Origin: Chitinophagales bacterium
GTDB taxonomy: Bacteria; Bacteroidota; Bacteroidia; Chitinophagales; Chitinophagaceae
Direction: 5' to 3'
Assembly (NCBI GenBank): GCA_013297585.1
Contig: JAAFHG010000093.1
Location: 1-10,534, forward strand
Length of the DNA stretch: 10,534 nt
This document shows positions 7,490-10,534 of the stretch, piece after piece. The position numbers were made by a program, and so were the translations under genes. A model generated the notes under the pieces. It was not told the DNA's origin. It ran no database searches and saw nothing but the letters and a program-made list of their open reading frames with translations. Positions within the stretch are counted from its first letter, which is position 1, and each line of letters starts with the position of its first letter.

Positions 7490-8272
7490 ATGAAACATCT
7501 TATTTGCCAAATACTATTATATACATTATTGCACACAAGCCAAGCACAATCAGTTTGGCAAAATAAAAAATGTGCAGTGGTACTTACTTACGATGATGCT
7601 ATTTCTCAGCAGCTTGATAATGCAGTTCCAGTTTTAGATTCTTTGCAATTGAAAGCAACTTTTTACCTAACGGCATATTTCGCTAAGAACAGATTGAACG
7701 ATTGGAAAAATGTGGCTGCCAAAGGTTACGAACTAGGTAATCACACTTTATTTCATCCATGCAACGGTGGTAAAGGAAGAGAATGGGTAAAACCTGATTA
7801 TGACTTGAGGCAATACACGGTGCAAAGAATGGTGGATGAAGCAAGAATGACCAATGTTTTTTTGCATACCCTAGATGGTAAAACCAAAAGAACATTTGCC
7901 TATACCTGTGGTGATATGACAATTGGTGATACGTCTTTTATTGAGCAAATGAAAGGCGATTTTGTAGCTGCAAGAGCCGTACGAAATGAGATGCACACGA
8001 TTGATAAAGTTGACTTGTATAATGTAGACTGCTATGTTGTAAATGGACATACAGCTGCACAAATGATTGAATGGGTAAAACAAGCAGAGGCAACGAATTC
8101 GCTACTAGTGATTTTGTTTCATGGTGTTGGTGGCGGCAACGCAGCAAATGTGCAAGTGAATGAGCACAGTAAATTTTTGCATTACTTAAAACAACACGAA
8201 GACAATATTTGGATTACAACCATGCTGGCTGCTGCAGAAAACGTAAAGCAATACAACGAAAAAAATAAATAA
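7490..8272 (+). CDS. Secreted NodB-fold polysaccharide deacetylase (CE4-type)
   Basis: A 260-residue metal-dependent deacetylase. A signal peptide (MKHLICQILL to SQA) is cleaved at 19 before Gln20. The NodB motifs are visible: TYDD with Asp35/Asp36 (motif 1, base and metal ligand), NHTLFHP with metal ligands His85 and His89 (motif 2), RTFAYTCGD at 134-142 (motif 3 region, where relatives usually have a Pro after the Tyr), and LFHGVGGG with His211 (motif 5). The protein is close to the minimal catalytic size, with no binding module. CE4 members act on acetyl-xylan, chitin or peptidoglycan. Between two arabinosidase/xylosidase genes and near an SGNH esterase, acetyl-xylan is the most economical substrate, but an N-acetyl glycan cannot be excluded. 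The start lies 19 bp after the preceding stop. Three consecutive in-frame stops (TAA TAG TAA) end the gene. Confidence 0.88.
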   Translation: MKHLICQILLYTLLHTSQAQSVWQNKKCAVVLTYDDAISQQLDNAVPVLDSLQLKATFYLTAYFAKNRLNDWKNVAAKGYELGNHTLFHPCNGGKGREWVKPDYDLRQYTVQRMVDEARMTNVFLHTLDGKTKRTFAYTCGDMTIGDTSFIEQMKGDFVAARAVRNEMHTIDKVDLYNVDCYVVNGHTAAQMIEWVKQAEATNSLLVILFHGVGGGNAANVQVNEHSKFLHYLKQHEDNIWITTMLAAAENVKQYNEKNK

Positions 8273-8299
8273 TAGTAACACAATACTCAATCGAAAAAG

Positions 8300-10258
8300 A
8301 TGATTAAAAACGGTTACAAAAAAATTCTTTTCACTTGCTTGTTGGCCGCAAATATTTCTTTTGCATTTAGCCAAAATAGCAATGAGAATATCAGTAACTA
8401 TCAGCAAGTAAATACGTATGCAAATCCTGTTTTACCAGGTGATCATCCAGATCCTACCATGCTAAAAGTGGGTGATGATTATTACCATTGCGGTTCATCT
8501 TTCCATTTTACGCCATACTTACCTATTTACCATTCAAAAGATATGGTGCATTGGAAAATTATTAGCCGTGTAGTACCGCCAACCGTTGCAAAGGTTACAG
8601 ATAGACCGTCTGCTGGTATTTGGCAAGGTGCAATTACGTATTTCTATGGGTCGTTTTGGATTTATTATTCTGTAAATAGTCAACAGTATTTTTCAAAAGC
8701 TACAACGCCTTATGGCCCATGGTCTGAGCCTGTGCCAGTAAAAGGTAACCCGGTAACTGGACCTTTGGGTTACGATAATGCCATTTTTGTAGATGATGAC
8801 GGTAAACCATACATGGTTATTAAAAATGGCCAAAAAACCAACCGATTGCAAGCACTTGGAAAAGATGGGCAACTTGCTGATACAGTGATAAATTTAGATT
8901 GGGTAAATGCAAAATTGCAATACAGTTGGGCTGAAGGACCAGTAATTTGCAAGCGCAATGGTTACTATTATTATTTTCCAGCAGGTGATGTATCTGGTGG
9001 TCAATATGTATTAAGAGGGAAGAAATTAACCAGCGATTCTACGTATTGGGAAAGATTGGGTGAGTTTTTTAAACCAATTACCGATTCAAAAGTAGGTTTT
9101 CGTCGCCCAAATCATATTTCTGCACCCATACAACTAGCTGATGGTACTTGGTGGACAATTGGGCAGAGTTACGAAAAATATGATGGTGATGATTGGTCTG
9201 GTAAAGGACGCCAAACATCTCTATATCCTGTCATTTGGGAAGGAGATAGACCATGGGGCTTGGCACCAACTACATTGCCAATTACAAAACCAAACTTACC
9301 GCAATCTGGCATTTTATGGCGAAGTGTTGGTAGTGATGATTTTGACAGCGAAACACTCAATTTACAATGGCATTTTTTAACCAAAAAAGCGGCCGCTAGT
9401 TACTCGCTTTCTGCAAGAAAGGGGTGGGTAAGACTTACACCAGATACCAATAGAACGCATTTGGTACAAAAAGAGACCGATCATTTTTATATCGCAATTA
9501 CCAAAGTAGATATAGATGCCACAGATGCTGTTGCAAAAGCTGGTATTTACTTAACCAATGGTAACCAACAAGTAGTAGCAACCTTATATTCTGGCTACGA
9601 TAATGGTAAAAAAATTGTGTTTAAGCTTGGTAACGATGTACGCAGTATTGATAACAATGTGGGCAATATTGTTTGGCTAAAAGTGGAAAGAAACGAGCAT
9701 AATTTAATGGCTTGGTACAGTGCAGATGGTAATAATTGGATATCGTTAGGCAATGCCATTAGTGCTATAAGTATGGATAAAGTACAACCTAATTATAATT
9801 CTTGGGTGGGTACAAGTGTTGGCCTTTTTGCCGAAGGCAAACCTGCTGATTTTGATTTCTTCACTTGTAAAGATGGTTTCTCGCCAATGGTTGCAGGCGG
9901 CTACAGCAATTATTATGGTGTTAAGAAAACGAAAGTTGGTAACGATGTTTTTGTTAGCAATACTTCAAACTATGGTGGTTGGTTTATGATTTCTGGTGTT
10001 GAGCTAAGTAAAAAATCTCCATCGGCTATTGAGATTACTGCTGCTGCCACTGCTGCTGGTAAGCTAGAAATATGGTTAGATGACTTGAAAGAAGGCAAAT
10101 TAATAGCAACAGTATCTATAGATAAGACAGGTGACAATAACTGGAAAGCCTTTTCTAAAGCTGTTAAAAATATGACTGGTCGCCACGATGTGTTTGTAAA
10201 ATACCCAGCCAACAGCGAAGGGAAAATCACTATTAAAAGCATACGTTTTGTAAAATAG
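8300..10258 (+). CDS. Secreted GH43 beta-xylosidase/alpha-L-arabinofuranosidase with beta-sandwich and CBM6-like module
   Basis: A 652-residue modular glycosidase. The signal peptide ends at FAFS (residue 24) before Gln25. The five-bladed propeller (about 38-345) starts with NPVLPGDHPDPT (catalytic base Asp51), continues with GPLGYDNAIFVDDDG (pKa-modulating Asp159) and WAEGPVI (catalytic acid Glu212), and includes FRRPNHIS. A beta-sandwich of the type found after GH43 domains begins near residue 350 (SDDFDSETLNLQW) and runs to about 520. The last ~125 residues look like a CBM6 module: GGWFMISGVEL, LEIWLDDLKEGKLIATV, NNWKAFSKAV and GRHDVFVKYP, which suggests docking on xylan. The likely reaction is release of xylose or arabinose from (arabino)xylan chains. 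It follows the deacetylase gene by 27 bp. The GH43 family is certain; the subfamily and whether xylose or arabinose is preferred are not. Confidence 0.93.
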   Translation: MIKNGYKKILFTCLLAANISFAFSQNSNENISNYQQVNTYANPVLPGDHPDPTMLKVGDDYYHCGSSFHFTPYLPIYHSKDMVHWKIISRVVPPTVAKVTDRPSAGIWQGAITYFYGSFWIYYSVNSQQYFSKATTPYGPWSEPVPVKGNPVTGPLGYDNAIFVDDDGKPYMVIKNGQKTNRLQALGKDGQLADTVINLDWVNAKLQYSWAEGPVICKRNGYYYYFPAGDVSGGQYVLRGKKLTSDSTYWERLGEFFKPITDSKVGFRRPNHISAPIQLADGTWWTIGQSYEKYDGDDWSGKGRQTSLYPVIWEGDRPWGLAPTTLPITKPNLPQSGILWRSVGSDDFDSETLNLQWHFLTKKAAASYSLSARKGWVRLTPDTNRTHLVQKETDHFYIAITKVDIDATDAVAKAGIYLTNGNQQVVATLYSGYDNGKKIVFKLGNDVRSIDNNVGNIVWLKVERNEHNLMAWYSADGNNWISLGNAISAISMDKVQPNYNSWVGTSVGLFAEGKPADFDFFTCKDGFSPMVAGGYSNYYGVKKTKVGNDVFVSNTSNYGGWFMISGVELSKKSPSAIEITAAATAAGKLEIWLDDLKEGKLIATVSIDKTGDNNWKAFSKAVKNMTGRHDVFVKYPANSEGKITIKSIRFVK

Positions 10259-10283
10259 TCAATCATTATTAAAATTGATTGAC
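10258..10283 (+). repeat. Perfect 8-bp inverted repeat (hairpin) after the GH43 stop
   Basis: GTCAATCA at 10258-10265 pairs exactly with TGATTGAC at 10276-10283 across a 10-nt AT-rich loop. The left arm begins on the last base of the TAG stop, and the right arm ends 17 nt before the ATG of the next gene. No T-run follows, so a classical intrinsic terminator is unlikely. It could be an mRNA processing or stability hairpin, a weak attenuator, or an operator for a dimeric regulator of the downstream esterase. The pairing is seen directly; the role is open. Confidence 0.5.
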
Positions 10284-10291
10284 GCCCCAAA
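10284..10291 (+). other. GCCCCAAA motif upstream of the CE1-like start (copy 2)
   Basis: This is the second copy of the 8-mer found before the deacetylase gene. Here it follows the hairpin directly and ends 9 nt before the ATG. The matching position in two short gaps is visible in the sequence; any role in translation initiation or regulation is speculation. Confidence 0.25.
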
Positions 10292-10300
10292 TATACCATC

Positions 10301-10534
10301 ATGAAAAAATTATTATCACTTATTGCTGCTACATCTATCAGTGTTGTAGCATTTGCACAAGACGTTGTAAAGCAAGCCCCTGCTGGGTTTGATGTATTGC
10401 AAGCCAATATTTCACATGGTACAATTGATACCATTAGCTACGACTCTAAAACGGTTGGTGCTACACGTAGAAGCTTGATTTATACACCACTGGGTTTTTC
10501 TAAAACCAAAAAATACCCAGTGTTGTATTTGCTA
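10301..10534 (+). CDS. N-terminal fragment of a secreted CE1/esterase-D-like alpha/beta-hydrolase
   Basis: The right edge of the window cuts this gene after 78 codons. Residues 1-19 are a typical signal peptide (MKKLLSLIAATS to VVAFA) with cleavage before Gln20. The mature start has ISHGTIDTISYDSKTVG, then RRSLIYTPLGF and KYPVLYLL, which is the first strand pattern of the Bacteroidota esterase family related to XynZ feruloyl esterases (normally continued by HG and later a GxSxG nucleophile, both outside the window). Members hydrolyse feruloyl or acetyl esters on xylan, which fits the neighbours. The start follows the GH43 stop by 42 bp with the hairpin in between, so it may be the next gene of the same operon. 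Family assignment rests on the N-terminal pattern alone; no catalytic residue is visible. Confidence 0.75.
   Translation, partial: MKKLLSLIAATSISVVAFAQDVVKQAPAGFDVLQANISHGTIDTISYDSKTVGATRRSLIYTPLGFSKTKKYPVLYLL

Noticed and set aside
8186..8407. Antisense frame with an apparent transmembrane segment
   Set aside because: The hydrophobic run is the reverse complement of A-rich codons around the deacetylase end and the GH43 signal peptide. There is no sign of a real gene.
9141..9380. A plus-strand 79-codon frame inside the GH43 gene
   Set aside because: It lies wholly inside the GH43 coding sequence in another frame and has no recognisable features.
3..10258. The two GH43 genes as a duplication flanking the cluster
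   Set aside because: Their C-terminal beta-sandwich sequences differ strongly (for example WQWNHNP in the first versus LQWHFLTKK in the second), and only the second has a CBM6-like module, so a recent duplication is not supported.
9970..10434. A 154-codon antisense open frame across the GH43 end and the CE1-like start
   Set aside because: It overlaps two well-supported genes on the plus strand, crosses the hairpin gap, and its translation shows no domain. It is a shadow frame.

Overview
The window comes from an AT-rich member of the Bacteroidota, probably a soil or freshwater Chitinophagaceae-like bacterium. The reasons are the family make-up of the genes, start sites without a clear Shine-Dalgarno sequence, and signal peptides that all place a Gln directly after the predicted cleavage site (the Bacteroidetes 'Q-rule'). 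The family-level placement is inference. All genes lie on the plus strand. Gaps are 0 to 106 bp, with no stretch over 300 bp lacking a gene, so the region reads as one operon-like block.

Layout: (1) 3-875, the C-terminal part of a GH43 glycosidase cut by the left edge. (2) 939-3062, a secreted GH51 alpha-L-arabinofuranosidase with a carbohydrate-binding module inside its sequence. (3) 3169-3912, a cytoplasmic SDR dehydrogenase, preceded by the longest gap and a weak candidate promoter. (4) 3931-5877, a secreted SGNH/sialate-O-acetylesterase-type esterase whose catalytic halves are split by a jelly-roll domain with Gly-rich linkers on both sides. (5) 5923-7470 (alternative start 5878), a second, compact GH51 arabinofuranosidase. 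(6) 7490-8272, a secreted NodB/CE4 polysaccharide deacetylase. (7) 8300-10258, a GH43 xylosidase/arabinofuranosidase with a beta-sandwich and a CBM6-like module. (8) 10301-10534, the start of a secreted CE1-type esterase cut by the right edge.

Taken together this looks like the accessory-enzyme part of a hemicellulose-utilisation locus, most plausibly for acetylated, possibly feruloylated arabinoxylan. Two GH51 and two GH43 enzymes would remove arabinose and xylose. Three unrelated esterase folds would remove acetyl or hydroxycinnamoyl groups. An SDR could act on a released sugar or sugar acid inside the cell. The window holds no endo-xylanase, SusC/SusD pair, transporter or regulator. The complete secreted enzymes show no convincing lipobox or type IX secretion C-terminal domain, so a periplasmic location is the best guess.

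I see no mobile element, CRISPR array, RNA gene or broken gene. The families are familiar. The unusual points are architectural and regulatory: split and linker-bracketed domains, low-complexity Pro/Arg inserts, a uniform Gln at +1, a perfect hairpin before the last gene, and a shared 8-mer upstream of two starts. I found no clearly undescribed system.
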